A stretch of DNA of 64,000 nt from Xiphophorus maculatus (taxonomy: Eukaryota; Chordata; Actinopteri; Cyprinodontiformes; Poeciliidae), in assembly GCF_002775205.1 (NCBI RefSeq), contig NC_036456.1, positions 10,133,463 through 10,197,462 on the forward strand, written 5' to 3'. The stretch's first letter is position 1, and the number at the start of each line of letters is the position of its first letter. Under the pieces are notes generated by a model, which searched no databases, was not told the origin of the DNA, and saw only the letters and a list, made by a program, of their open reading frames with translations. Of this stretch, positions 48,308 to 61,070 are shown one piece after another. Position numbers and translations under genes: made by a program.

Positions 48308-51300
48308 ATGCATTGCTCGTCTCCCAAAATGGTTTGCGAGACTAAAATCGTTGCGGACGAACACGAGGCTATACCTGGGACCAAAAAAGAGCCGATGATG
48401 TGGGGCTCCCCGGCGGCCCCCGGCGCGGCTCTGAGCTCCGCCGGCGAGCCCAAGGATGTGCGGAGGGACGGGGTGTTTATCCGCGAGTTCGAGCGGGAGG
48501 ACCAGGAGGAGGTGCTGCGCATCTTCCACGAGGGCATCATGGAGCGGATACCCAACTCGGCGTTCAGGGGTATCTGGCAGCAGCCCCGGACCCAGTTCTT
48601 ATACGCCTTTCTGACAGGTGAGCGGTCAAAGGAGCCCCCCCAACAAACCCACCACTGTAAATCTATATGGTAACTCCAATCTGATTTAATTATATTTGTA
48701 ATCAGCACCACACAATGCGCAGTTACGCAGAAATCTGTTGCCGCTATTAAACTTTGCCCACCGGCGCACCGGCGTTCTGCTCCACCACGCAGCCAACAAA
48801 AGGCACGCCAGGCGCATGGAGCATGTGTAGAGAGGCTGATGGTGCTGATGCTGTGGTCACATGCCGGCGTGACTTCAGTGAAGGAGGGAGTCAGTTTGAC
48901 GATCGGCCCACAGGGTGCGCCCGTCGCTCAGAAAATTAAAACAAAAGAACGGACAGAAAAAGAGAGAAGGAAAGAAAGAACGGGAATTAAATTCCTCCAT
49001 GCGCCACTGAAATTCTCTCTTTTGTTCATTCAAATTACAATCTCTTGACTAGGTGAGGAACCAGGAAGACATAACAGATTTCTACCTCTAAATCCTGCGA
49101 AAGTGATTAGTGGAAAAAAAAAACCCAACGTTTGCTTTAAACATTAAACATGTTTTACTCTGCTGAGTAAATAGTTGCGTGCGGCTCAACATGCGATGCG
49201 TCCCATCTATCACAATTGTCTGCGTTTCCCTTTGCGCCCCCTAGCGTCGCACCCGACTAATTTCCAATCAAGCAAAAATTGATTTAATGCCACCACAACC
49301 TTACTAGCTTTCTCCGCTCCAGAAAGTTCAGAAAGAGGTCAAATAAAAATGAAATGTCTCTCAGTATTGCAGCTAAACTCGTGTGTCTTTCCCAGGGTTC
49401 CCATACATCCTGAAAGTGAAAATTCAGGTGGCGGTCAGTTACTGAAGTATGAAAAGCAAAGTTCACCATAAAATTAACTGGAAATGTTTGCGTAGAGGTC
49501 AGGCTTTCAATAACAAAATGTGCAAAAAAGAAACTAGTTGGATGGATACAAAAAACGATGAATTTATAGATGATGTAAATAATGAGCCAGGAATCAAAAT
49601 CCAGAAATAGTTAATGGTTTAACCTGGAAACGCCAAACTTCCCCAGAGTGTGTAGGAACCCTGGATACAGAGTAACTCTGCTCACCGTCAACCAACTGTT
49701 CATGTTTCTCCACCGTGTCGCCATGCTGTGTTGAGCCCTTGTTGTTCTGTGTCTGTTGTCGAATTCAAACTCTGCCAAAAATCAAACTTGTGATTCTCTC
49801 TTCTGACAGGTTTTGTTTACCTTTCTTCCATTTCTCCATAGCGATGTGCTTTTACATGACCAAATCCGTCACGCTGACCTGCTGTGCACCGCTCATTCTC
49901 ATGGGTGCGCGCTACTACTACAGCAGGAAAGTTATCCAGAATTATTTGGACTGTGCTCTGAACACGGACATGGCTGACATTGAGGCCTATTACATGAAAC
50001 CCACAGGTAAGGAACTGCTTCTACTCACTGACGTCCCATTGGTATGTGTGATTTGTCAGCAGGCGGCTCCACCCGCAGTGTTGCAAAAATAAATCCAAAC
50101 GACTGGTGAAGATTAGACCTATTGCTCGCCTCGGCTTGCTTTACACAGCAGCTTTAAATTAGCGGAGAGGACGAAGCCAAATAGAAGTCAGTGTGACTGA
50201 CAGATACATGACGAGAACACAGTTTAGTCTTCAGGCAGAGGAAAATAGTTAAATATGCAGGTCATCCTTCTGCTTTCCTTCCTCGTTGTTCTCACCCCTC
50301 CTCCCTGGGTGTTTCTTGCTCCTTCCCCCCACCGGCTTCCTATCCTTGCTGCTCCTGGCCTCTGGAGTGGGGGTAGAGGGCACCGCAAGGCCTATTGATT
50401 GCACTGAGGAGACTGCTGATACTCTCTCTGCAGTGAGCTCGGTGTCGTCGAGCCTCATTTCCTCCACTAAGGTTTCTAATTAGAAAAATCAATCAAACTA
50501 TTTCTTCTCCTCTGGCTACCTACAAATATGTGTTGGTTTTACCACATTCCCCTGCCTTTCCTTCGACGCACATGGCCGACACCAAAAACAGGTGGGAGTA
50601 AAGCCAGTCAATTGCCTTCCCATTGTGTGCTGCTCTCTAGCGCTGTGCCCACTTGCCTGATAATCCACAGCACACAGTTGCAGTTTAGCATTCCCATTAT
50701 TGCTGCAGAGCCACAATGGTTCAGAGGGGGTCAGGCGTCGCTGCTCCTGGACAATGCTAATGATTACAGCCGCACAAGCCGAGCAGACCCAGAGGGACGA
50801 ACACCGGGGTCCGATGGAGAGGCACGACTTACTCTGCTATCATTTGTTACAGAAATTTGTGCTGCTTTTGCTATGTTACAACCAAAAACCTCAACGTGTC
50901 TTCTTTTATAGGAAGAGCAACACAAAGTAGAGCACAGTTCAGATGGGAAAGGACAATTGTTTAATAAAGATAATATTCAGCCCCTTTTACAGCAATAACT
51001 TCAAGAAAGAGATCCAGTTCAACCAACTGCCTTAGCAAACACTTAGCAAATATATAATAATTACATATACAAATAAATTCACTTACTGGGAACACGGCAA
51101 CTTAAAAAAAACTAATTTTTTGTTGAATAGTTTATGCAATAGGATGAGGTGGTTATCCGGCTGCATCAAACATTTTTTGCAAAACTGCAATGCATCACAC
51201 GAGTCATGTGATCGGCAACCAGATGTTGCTACTGGCGGAAAAGACGGAGAAGACAACAGGAAGTGGTAGGAGGAGGATGGCGCAGCATTTTTTAAAATTG

Positions 51301-54300
51301 CTTATCGCATGAAAAAACTTATTTACATGTGATTTTGACGGCGCTTCTTATCTAGCGGAAACACTGAAATTGTGTTTTTATGACATTAACGGAATATCAA
51401 CCAAGTTTTGCTGGAAACGCAGCTGGTGTTCTTATTTATTTGATTTAAACTCAAGCATAAATCCAGCTGTTCTGTGAAGTTCTCAGAGATTTGTTAGAGA
51501 ACATAGGAAAACAAGCAGCGTCTTGGAGAAGAAGGAACACAGCAGACAGGTCAGGGAGAGAGTTGTGAAGAAGTTTAAAGCAGGATTAATTTGTAGACCA
51601 ATCCATCATCAGAAAAATGGAAATAATCGTCTTCCTGAACTAGCCAAGTGAGCAGGAGCCGCACTTGCTCAGATGTTTAAAACATAGAACCTGCCACATT
51701 ATGACTGGTCCAAGTCTCGATGAGCCTGTCCCTGCCTCCAGATGAAATAAGCTCTAACCTCTGGAACCTGTTCATCGGTTCCAGTTCTTCCTCTGCTGAG
51801 CGTTTTAATGCAAACGCCTGCAGTGATTCCCATAAACACTCTGGTCACTGTGGCTTATTGATTCCGACCTGCCAACGTGCTAAAAGCTGCGCAGCAACAT
51901 GACAGTTTAAACTGATTGTGGTGCAGTCATGTGTTCCACTTTTCCTCCATCTTTATTAATGAATATGGGTGTGACATTGGGGTAAAAACCCTGAACAGAA
52001 TGGCAGCAGACATGGCAGAGCTTGGTGAGACACATCTTTATGTCATTAAAGCAAAAATAATCTCATAGTATGCAACAACCAGATGGTCAACAATAATGTA
52101 CTGGGAATAGGCTAAATAACTTCTTATTTGTACAAACTGCTAAAGTTGTTGCAGATACAAGTGATCACTGTTATGTGACTTAGCTGTCATATATACAGTA
52201 CAGACCAAAAGTTTGGACATACAGTGGTGTCCAAACTTTTGGTCTGTACTGTACATTTAATTTTACATTCAAAGTTATTGGTTTTAGCAATCTTGTTACA
52301 TCGAAAATTATGAAAAATCTGTATTGCTGAATCTAAACTGCAGTTTTCTCAGTCAACATTAGCGAGGAGCTGGATTCTTTAACCTTTTAAATGGGTCAAT
52401 ATGAGTTTTAGTATTTATGTATTCATGTTCATCTGCTTTTCTTGTCTCACTTCAAATGAATCTCTAGTCATTGAACCCATGGGGCACTTTAACTGGTTTA
52501 ACTGGTTTTAGAACATGTGAAGCTGACTGAAAAAGCAAAGAGCAAAGAGTTACCCCTTCAGTAAGTAACCCTGGAAATAAAAACAAACCGACTCCAGCAA
52601 CACCTGCTGTGTACTAACACTGGTGTGGTGTCATAACCACAAGATAAGACGACAGATTAGAGAAAATGGGGGGAAAAGTGCTTGAAGGAGAGGCAGGATA
52701 GAAAAAGAGGCAATGAAAAGAACTAATGTTTATATGTGTTAAGATAAAGACACCAGAAGCTTCCTGGTCACCAGCTAGATAAAGAGAGAATATTTCATAT
52801 TTAAAAGACATACGTACCTCCTGTAGCGCTTCCTGTTGTTGTATTTTGATCCGCAGTCCACGATCCAGACACAAAGGACGTAATTTCTCCAATGAAAAGC
52901 CGTCTGAAGTGTTGATTGGTGGGAGGATACAGCTGTAGTTCCCTAATTTCAACAAAAAATGTATTTAAGCATTTTAAGATATTTTTTTAGACAAAAGAAA
53001 GTGCAGATATAGAAAACATAAGCATCTCTATCAGAATGATTTGTATTTCTAAAGTGTTGAAGATGGCTAAGTTGAAGTAAATAATCCACAAGCATTGACT
53101 TTCTGTGCTGTACCACTTTGTAACACGATGTGATCACCAGCTGAGTCAGGCTCCCACAGAGTTTGGCCATGTTGAATAAAATCAGCAACATGAGCATCAC
53201 AACTCTGAGTTGTAATATATACCACAGATAAAAACACATTTTCAACACAAATTTATTTGTACTGACTGCATAATAATGCTATTTAATCTCTTGTTACGCT
53301 ATGCAGTGGCTTTGTCTGCACCAATAAAGATTCAGTCACCACTACATGTTGAAAGCCTGAAGTAGCTGACACAGCAGGGGACCTGGCAACCTCTTCTAAA
53401 GTAATTCAGCTAACTGGGGGCAATCAAGAGGACAAATGAGCTTTTTGCTACAGATTATTTGGCCATCATCAAGTTCTGAAATAGAAACATAAGATGGTTA
53501 TGTTATGGCCAAAATGACAGACTTTGTCCTGAAGTAGTAGAACATAGCAGAACCTATTTAATACCAATTCTTCACAGTTCTTAATTTCACCATGTATGGA
53601 ACCTTATATATTTTATAAAATATATTCTTGGATACACAAACATGAATAGCAAGAAGATAAAGAAAATGTGACATTACAATCACAGAAAAACGTACTGAAT
53701 CATGCTAATTATAGAATTACAATTAGAAAAATTTAAAACTGATCAATTCCATTTTCCTGTGAATTTTCAAGTTCTCTGAAACATCACACACACACGTTGT
53801 GAGACTTTAAAGACGACAACACTGCAGAAATCTTTCCACTTTCTTTCATCCTTGATGCAGACGTGTGTCTGCATCAAGGATGAGATCTTTGCGGGGACTT
53901 TCCATTGGCTTCCATTCATTTCTACAGCCTTATTCTAACCCTAACCATTACATACCTAACCCAAACCCTAACCCTAACCAAATTCACACCGTAGTCCTAA
54001 ATCTGACCCCTGACCCAAAAACAGCGTTTCCCCTTGTGGGGACCAGGCTTCGGTCCCCACAAGGAGCAGTGGGTCCCCACAACGTAGTATGTGTCAGGAA
54101 AATGGTTCCCACAAGGTATTAGAAACAAACGCACACACATACACACGCTTTGGATTAAGCCTCTATACTTAATTCAAATATAGAGGCTGAAATTGTTGCC
54201 ATACTTTCAATAAAACCTCACTTAGACTTTAAATAATCGCAACACTTGAACCTACTTGATCTAAAAACCATCCCATCGTAGGTTTTGTTGCATGTTTAGA

Positions 54301-57300
54301 GTTATTGTCCTGCTTGGAAGGTTCATCCTACTTTCCAATTTTACACTACTTTAGGGGTGTCTGTCACGTAAAATGCCTTTAAAGAACATTTATGTATGTA
54401 CAGTAGCTGTGACATTAAAAAAGGTGGACATGTTTGATCAGTATGAAAACTTTGGCAAGGCACTGATTCAGTGATGCATTTGTTGAGCACTTTCCATTGT
54501 AAGTGATATTGTTTTGGTCTTACATGTAAGGTCTAAGTTCAGCAACTTTTTGACGTTTTAAGAACATGAAAATAATGACCTGGACTCAGTTAAGACCAGG
54601 TTTATGCAGGTTTCACCAACTCAACTTCAGACTTTTTAAGACCATTATAACAAACATTTGAGGCCTAAATCACTATATTACGACGAAGCAGCAGCTTGTT
54701 ACCGGTACACTTGAATCACAGAACAAAGTGAGCAAACATGTCTGCATTCAGCTCAAACTTTAACCTGATAGAAAAGACGCGTGAGAAAAAGCCTACGTAG
54801 AATATGTGAGTTAAAAAAGTTCTGCCACGTCAAAATTTAAGACCTGTAATTACTTATTTAAAGGTAAATTTTCTTGAACTTAAGACACTTTAAGGCCTTA
54901 ATTTTAGATTACGGATGCGCTGACACCCTGTAAGAGTAGCGTGTGTGAAAATTAAGGCACAAATCATTCAACCTGCACAGGCATGTTGATAGGCAGCAAG
55001 GCTGTAAAACTGAAATGCACACAGCGAGAGCTCCTAATGGAGATTTCACAGCAGAGCGAGAGAGAGAGAGAGAGAGAGGGCATGTCTGCAAAATGTCACA
55101 TCCAGGCAGCAATCTTCTCTGCAACACAGTTCAGGCTGTGATGAAAACGACTTCTGTTTCAAATCCTCACTTCTCAACAAATGAATTATTTATTTACTGC
55201 GTTTCTGCACACGTGCACCACGTCTGACAGTCCACTCTCATTTCTCATTTAACGGGGGAGGAGAAAGAAACTGCTGATGCTTGAGTTCTCTGTGACAGGC
55301 TAATCCATTCCTCCAGCGTGAACTTTGACCTAAAGCGCGGGGAGTTTCTTAGAGAGTGCATCAAAGAGGCTGTATATGTGCACGAGTTATGCACTGCTAG
55401 ATAATTTTATTAATATTAAAAAAAAGAATGGATGAAATAATAGTAATGAAATTAATAAATTCACTTTGCTTCTTATTGTCGTATTATGGAATTAAAGAAG
55501 TCTTGCAAATTAAAATTGCTTCCTCCAAAAATGACAATAGGCAGAGACAAATAATGCGATAGAAAGAATGGCGCTCCCGTTCTGAGCGTGTTCACGCAGC
55601 GCTCGTCTTTCTGTGGAAGTGAACTACAGCACAGTGAAGCTGAGTCTAGACGAAACGCTTATCAACTGAATTAGCCCTGCAGGTTTCATCTGAAGGAAAC
55701 AAGAATAATCCTATTAGTGATCAAATCCAATCCCCAATGCGCTCCTCTGGGTGTGTGTGTGTGTGTGTGTGTGCAATTTGGGGGGATTTCATACAGGCTT
55801 CCAGTCAGAGTATCACTGAGTGTTTGACACTCCCACACCGATGCCAGTACAGTGCAGTAATCTGATTTTTTTCTTCATGTAGGATGCATTACAAAGGATC
55901 TCCACTGCTCTTCCTCTTTTTCTCGCCTTCGTGTTTTTCATCTGTTGACGTCCCTCCCCCCGCGGCATTAATGGCAGAGTATTCATCATTCTTTGCTCCC
56001 CTCTTTGTGCTTGGATGTCCTTTAAGGATCATCACTATTACTGTCAACACAGAAGCCCCTCTAGTTTCTACTCCTTCTTGAGACATGAATAATTTCTTCT
56101 TTTTTTGTCCCTCTTTCCTTTCCTCCCCTCTTCCATGTCTTTTTTTCCGAGTGAGTAAGCTCATTCATTCGACTCACACTCAAACACTAAACCACTGGTG
56201 TTTCACTATAGCAATGCTGTCCTGAGCTCCTGCAGCTGCCGAGCTGCATCAACAGGGACCTTAATGCCCCAATGAAAAAGAAAAAAGAGCTGTCCCTCCA
56301 CATGCCTGTGCAGACAGTCTCCTGGCTTCGCAAGCTGCACGGCTTGCCTTTTTACGTTCGGCACACACTAATGAGCAGAAAACAGACGCAAAAATAAATT
56401 CAGACCCAAAAACTACACACAACCTCTGACTAAACAGTTACAGCTTCAACTAAAACATGTATAAAAATGCAACATCCTTATTTGTGTCAACTGATCTCTA
56501 CTTAAATATTTTCATAAATGCCTCAAAATCATTATGAGCAATGAAAATTACAAATATGTATAACCCAAAGTCTACATGCCAACATTTTATTTCAGCAAAG
56601 TTATAAACACTTGCTATATTTAGCAGTTCTTTCCCAATGCTAAGGGGGCAGAATATCACATCTTTTTACCATTGTGTTCTTTATAGAGCAACACAACAAG
56701 CTGATATCAGACCATCATGCTATCTGCTCAAATACAACCTGTCGTCCACACACTAACATAACACAAATATACTTTTATTAAATGTTTAAAAACAGTGACG
56801 GGTTAGAAAGAATCACAAGCGGATGTTTTATTTTGCATCATCTATAAACTGGAAGCGCTATCCTCTCTGCAGGTTCTCAGCTGTAGTCAATATGTTTCTC
56901 TAACTTACTTTACAAAACCAAATAAGAGATGTAGTTGGCGGGTGGAAGGGAAGGGATATTTCATGCAGTTTTCAGGTTTTCAGTGTAGCTCTTTGTCCCG
57001 TGCGTTGCGTCTGTGAGGAAGGGTTAGGTAATGCGCGGCGTCCTGTGAGCAGAGCGGCAGAGCGCCTGGCGCAGGCTCAGCTCAGACAGATGGTCAGGAG
57101 GGCTTCATGGAGGCGCAACGTACAGGAGGTGACACTGCAGCTTTGACTCCTGCTCAGGATAAACTTTCAGTTCATAATGTGAGCAAACTCCGTGAGCTAT
57201 GAGAGGAGTTTGATTTACCAAAAACCAACTCACTTAAACATTCTGTCATTAACTTAAAATGTTTTTTGTTCTGAAGTGAATTAGACAGCTTAGGCTCCCA

Positions 57301-59975
57301 ATTTGAATATGTTGTGGATTTCTCTAATTCACAGAGGCTCAAATATATTCATACCCCCTCTGATATTTACTAAGAAGGTTCCTTAACACGTAGCAGCCAT
57401 GGTATCCGCCATGGTTGGATATTTGACCCCTGCTCTTGGCAGAGGTTGACCTAAATGAATTGGTTTCTGGGTTTGGACCAGTTGAGCCACAGCTGATAAA
57501 CTGGGTTTATCTCGCCCGTTACAGAAGCTTAAAGTTAAGCTGCCAGTGATACCGGTGCATTACATAAAAATAATGGAATAATTAAGGACGATTAAAAAAA
57601 AGAAAGACAGAAATAAAGAAAGACAAAAGGAGAGAAAGAATCAAATAAAAACAAAGAAAGAAAGGAGGATGTTCATCACATAAGTATCTACGTTTATGTG
57701 GAAATCCCATCTTCAGCGACGCGGAGCCATTAGTGAACCAGTGTTTGCACGGAGGGAACATGGGACCGTCTGCTGCTGCCGCGCCTCGCACATCAGAGGT
57801 TTTATTCTGCCACAGAGGCGTCCGGATGGGCTTAACAGAGGCCTGCAGAGGCATTCAAATCCCTGCTAACACCTGGGACTCCAGCGCAGGCTGGTGTCAT
57901 TATCAGCCGTTTCTGTGTGTGACGGCGTGAGATGCTCAGCTGGAACTAACAGCAGAGGAGTTGTGTAAAAGCAGAGAGGGATGCTGGATTTAGAGGTAAT
58001 CGACTGCAGGTCAGAGGTCAGGCTCAGCCCGTCATGGAATCGTCTGATTTAGTTTATCTGTAGCAAACAGATGGGATTTTGGTAGGAAAGCGTGTAACTG
58101 TGGCCAACGCATGACTTTAGTCAAAAGGGCTTTTGAGCATAGTTACAGAAAACTGTTTTAACAATAAAGAAGATAACAAAGATAACAAAATAATCATTAT
58201 AGCAAAGATCTTATGAAAGTTCCTACTGTATGTCAGTCTAATGTGTGTCATTATCTTTGAAAAGGAAAATTAACTCACTATTATCCAGCTAAACACATCA
58301 GAAATGACATCTAGGATGAAAGTTGATATTTCCTGTTATTGTGACTCTCAGGGTGGAGCTGCATAATTTGCTGACAGGTTGCCCTAACCTTGGACCTCTG
58401 TGTGTGTCTGGCAAAGTCTTTTTGTCTGTGTGCTTAATTCACAGTGCAAGCTGATCCAAGACTGAATCTTTGTGTTTCACTTTGTAGTTCTTTTTATGTG
58501 ACAGATATGATTTAAATGCAACTGAAAAACAGCAGTCGCATTTAAATCTGCAGTTTTTCAGAAACGGTTTTATTTCTTTCCGTTTCTTTGCTTTCCACTT
58601 CGCTTCTGAGTCCATATTGACCATCTGTAATCCCAGAGCTTTTAATTAGTGGAGTCTTAATGAATAGCTAATGTCATTAGACACCAGAGACTGGCCATTA
58701 ATCAAATCCCTGTACGCCTCTCTCTGGTTTTCTGTCTTTTGGTGTTTTAAGCAGATTCAACCCAATGCTGTTTAAATGTAGCAGCAGGATGTTCTTATTC
58801 TCTCATGCAGCTGAACGCTTATGTTTGGATTTTCTGTCAGAAAAAAAAAAACTTATGTAATAGACTGTATAGCTGTATAAATTTATCTCCCAATAGAAAA
58901 CAGTTAGCAGTAAAGATTATTACAATTTAATACTTATGTGAAATAAAGCCTGAGATTTTACAGTGTAGTTTGGTAGCAATATGCTATTAGCTGCAGTTTA
59001 GACATCTCTTCCCCACAATGTAATTTAAGATTAAACATTTTGTCTGTACCAATCTGATACTAAATTGAAGTGATTGAAATCCATATCATGTATTCTTTCA
59101 AAAAGGATTTGCTTTGGAGTTCATGTAAAGTACATTTACTCAGTGTTACACGATCTACATCAGCATGATTGCATATTGCAGAGTATCTGCATTCACTGTA
59201 GCCTCATATTTGACTCATTAATTGAAATAGAACCATAAATATAAAAAGTAAAAGTTTAAACAGTTTAATGCTAAACGGTTAGTGTTAGATTTATATTTAG
59301 ACACCAAATATTTCAGACAGTTATCTGTAAGGAATGATTTTGCTCATTTTTAGAGTTTTTGTATATTGTTAAACTACAAACAGCAGAGAGAGTCTAGATT
59401 TACAGAAGAAACAGTCTAACAGTGTGCAAATTGGTTAATTTCTCATTAAGCTAACAAGCTAAGCTATAGGTTCTGGGTTGCTCCAGAGACATAGGTTTTT
59501 ACTTTTTAAGACTTTTAATAATTTCATTTGTCTTTAATAGTTTCAGAATTGTAAAGGCCACATATTCAGCAAGTAATCTCTGAACTTTCCCTCTTAAACC
59601 TCATCAGGGTCCTGCTTCTGGGTGGCGGTTCTGGATGGGCGCGTTGTGGGCATCGTGGCAGCGCAGGGCCACGAGGACGACAACACCGTGGAGCTGCGGC
59701 GGATGTCAGTGGACTCTCGCTACCGGGGCAAAGGCATCGCGAAGGCCCTGGGCCGCCGTGTTCTGGAGTACGCCGTGCGCAACAACTACGCCGCCGTGGT
59801 CCTCGGAACCACCGCCGTCAAGTTGGCCGCCCACAAGCTGTACGAGTCGCTGGGCTTCTGCAGGACGAGCCAGAGCGAGGACTACAGGCTACCCGGGATG
59901 AGCCGCTCGCCGCTGGAGAGGCTCTTCTTTCAGATCCGCCACAGCCGCTACCGCCTGCAGCTCCGTGAGGAGTGA
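48308..59975 (+). CDS. nat8l: N-acetylaspartate synthetase (aspartate N-acetyltransferase), 3 exons, complete
   Basis: NAT8L transfers acetyl from acetyl-CoA to L-aspartate, making N-acetylaspartate in neurons; it is membrane-bound (mitochondria/ER). Coding exons 48308-48617, 49842-50006 and 59608-59975 total 843 bases (280 aa plus TGA), against 302 aa in human. The shorter length reflects a smaller proline/alanine linker around residues 30-50. The start is fixed by the conserved MHC...MVCETKIVA. Residues 54-93 (VFIREF ... GIMERIPNSAFRG) are conserved. A hydrophobic segment spans about residues 97-123, followed by RYYYSRKVI and NTDMADIEAYYMKP. The GNAT fold includes SCFWVAVLDG (160-169), DNTVELRRMSVDSRYRGKGI (183-202; acetyl-CoA loop at R198-A203), VVLGTTAVKLAAHKLYESLGF and the C-terminal RYRLQLREE. 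Intron 2 is 9.6 kb. Confidence 0.97.
50860..51010. mobile_element. Tc1-type transposon fragment
   Basis: GTTACAACCAAAAACCTCAA, then GCAACACAAAGTAGAGCACA and TTCAGCCCCTTTTACAGCAA follow the order of the 5' part of common fish Tc1 elements, seen also at 12728 onward. Only a fragment is present. Confidence 0.5.
51112..51440. repeat. Unclassified interspersed repeat, copy A (nat8l intron 2)
   Basis: Shares ordered blocks with 60718-61070: AGGATGAGGT, GCAAAACTGC versus CACAAAACTGC, AACC(A/G)GATGTT(G/A)CTACTGGC, GAAGACAACAGGAAGTGG versus GACAACGACAGGAAGTGG, and a final CAGCTGGTGTT. It is non-coding and of unknown class. Confidence 0.65.
52194..52253. mobile_element. Fused transposon terminal repeats: perfect 26-bp hairpin
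   Basis: The arms at 52194-52219 and 52228-52253 are exactly reverse-complementary, with an 8-base loop. The arm sequence (TACAGTACAGACCAAAAGTT) is a terminal repeat I recognise from fish Tc1-like elements. This looks like a copy that has lost its entire interior. Confidence 0.8.
53846..53883. repeat. Perfect 17-bp inverted repeat, 4-base loop
   Basis: 53846-53862 and 53867-53883 are exact reverse complements around GTGT. It sits directly at the left edge of the following GGGGACC-type repeat. Confidence 0.95.
53890..54118. repeat. Teleost GGGGACC/CCCTAACC interspersed repeat
   Basis: GCGGGGACTTTCCATTGGCT is followed by several CCCTAACC units (telomere-like, 53930-53985). Then come TGTGGGGACCAGGCTTCGGT, CCCCACAAGGAGCAGTGGGT and CCCCACAACGTAG. 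I recognise the layout as a widespread fish repeat. It is non-coding. Confidence 0.65.
55057..55079. repeat. (AG)n microsatellite
   Basis: A pure AG run of about 23 bases. Confidence 0.9.
55750..55773. repeat. (GT)12 microsatellite
   Basis: A pure GT run of 24 bases in nat8l intron 2. Confidence 0.95.
58620..58740. promoter_or_regulatory. Candidate homeodomain-site cluster in nat8l intron 2
   Basis: Within 120 bases there are TTTTAATTAGTG, CTTAATGAATAGC, GCTAATGTCATTAG and CCATTAATCAAATC, all with TAAT/ATTA cores at close spacing, in otherwise complex sequence. This is suggestive of an enhancer. AT-rich DNA gives TAAT by chance, so I hold this loosely. Confidence 0.3.
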
Positions 59976-60293
59976 GAGGTGACGGAGAGAGAGAGAGAGA
60001 GAGATGGAGGAGGGGGAGATGGAGGGAGAGAGGGACAGAGAGAGCAAACACCCTCCTTCACCTTTGAACCCCAACCGCATCCTCTCCTCTGACAGCTTTT
60101 ATTTATTTTGAGTCATTGTAGTTATGTTTGGGTAACCCTTTTACTACTTCATGGTGACGTCACTAAGGTTTTTTATTGTTGCACTTTTCTTGCTATAGTT
60201 TTTGTATTTTCATTTTACACAGACTGAGTATATATTTTTAAGTTTCATTAACCTAATTCTTTGGCATTCTTGTCCCTCCCTCTCCATCGGAGA
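59976..60293 (+). other. nat8l proximal 3' UTR
   Basis: Begins with a GA-rich stretch (GAGAGA run at 59985-60004) and leads to the AATAAA at 60294. Longer forms are possible. Confidence 0.55.
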
Positions 60294-60299
60294 AATAAA
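60294..60299 (+). terminator. nat8l proximal polyadenylation signal
   Basis: AATAAA lies 318 bases after the stop codon. Mammalian NAT8L has a long 3' UTR, so later signals may also be used. Confidence 0.5.
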
Positions 60300-60717
60300 A
60301 CTATGTATCAGACATTTAGCCGGCATCCAAACCAATCACTGTCCCCAGATTATGTGGCTCAAACCCACTGGAGGGGGTCGGACGCGAAGGGGAGATATGG
60401 TTTTCTTGAGAGGTGAAGAAGTTGAATAATTATTCGCAGCCCTGGTAAAAATGTGCACAAAAGACACATCTTTAAAGTAAATGGTTCTCATTTTATCTTT
60501 CACGTTTCTCCAAAAACGTTGCCATACAAAGAGTGTAAAAATGGAAGAAGCTTCTTTTGACATGCTTTTCTGTCAAAGTTTGTCTGCCAATCCTAGAAGA
60601 CATCTTTATTAACTAACTATTTCAAGACAACAGAGCAACTCAAGACCTACTTCCTTCGTTACTTCAAAATAATTTTCCCATTCTGAAGACTGGTTAAGAG
60701 AAATGGGCCTCAGTAGC

Positions 60718-61070
60718 TTCGTTTCCATTGACCACATAACTCGGAAAATTGAATCCAAAAAAGATTTGCTTAATGGCAATTTCGAAAAAAAATTTTAATA
60801 AAAAGTTTGTGCGCTAGGATGAGGTTGTTTTTCAACCTCAATGAAATTAGTGTATTTCACAAAACTGCTGTGGAAATATTTTCTGCCAACAACCGGATGT
60901 TACTACTGGCAGAAAAGATGAAGACAACGACAGGAAGTGGTCAAAGGAAGCTGGCGTGAACAATCTCTTTCACATGATCTGACTACGTTAAAGGAAGCAG
61001 CAAAACTGCAAACTTGTTTTTTCTACATTAGCGGGATATTAACAAAAACACAGCTGGTGTTACTTTATTA
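60718..61070. repeat. Unclassified interspersed repeat, copy B (nat8l 3' flank)
   Basis: Same block order as 51112-51440. It starts near TCGTTTCCATTGACCACATA and ends near CACAGCTGGTGTTAC. Confidence 0.65.

Larger units (their letters stand above)
50007..59607 (+). other. nat8l intron 2 (9.6 kb)
   Basis: It contains repeats annotated separately and several high-complexity blocks that look regulatory: about 50380-50480, 50620-50800, 55860-56100 and 58620-58740. The last has TTTTAATTAG, CTAATGTCATTAG and CCATTAATCAAATC in close succession. No exon is missing from the protein, so these are not coding. Confidence 0.5.

Noticed and set aside
53930-53985. Interstitial telomere from a chromosome fusion
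   Set aside because: The CCCTAACC units are degenerate and are part of a widespread fish repeat, so they do not indicate a fusion point.
59635-60080. Frames antisense to or shifted from nat8l exon 3
   Set aside because: They are Ser/Leu/Arg-rich shadows of the GC-rich GNAT-coding exon and the GA repeat after it.
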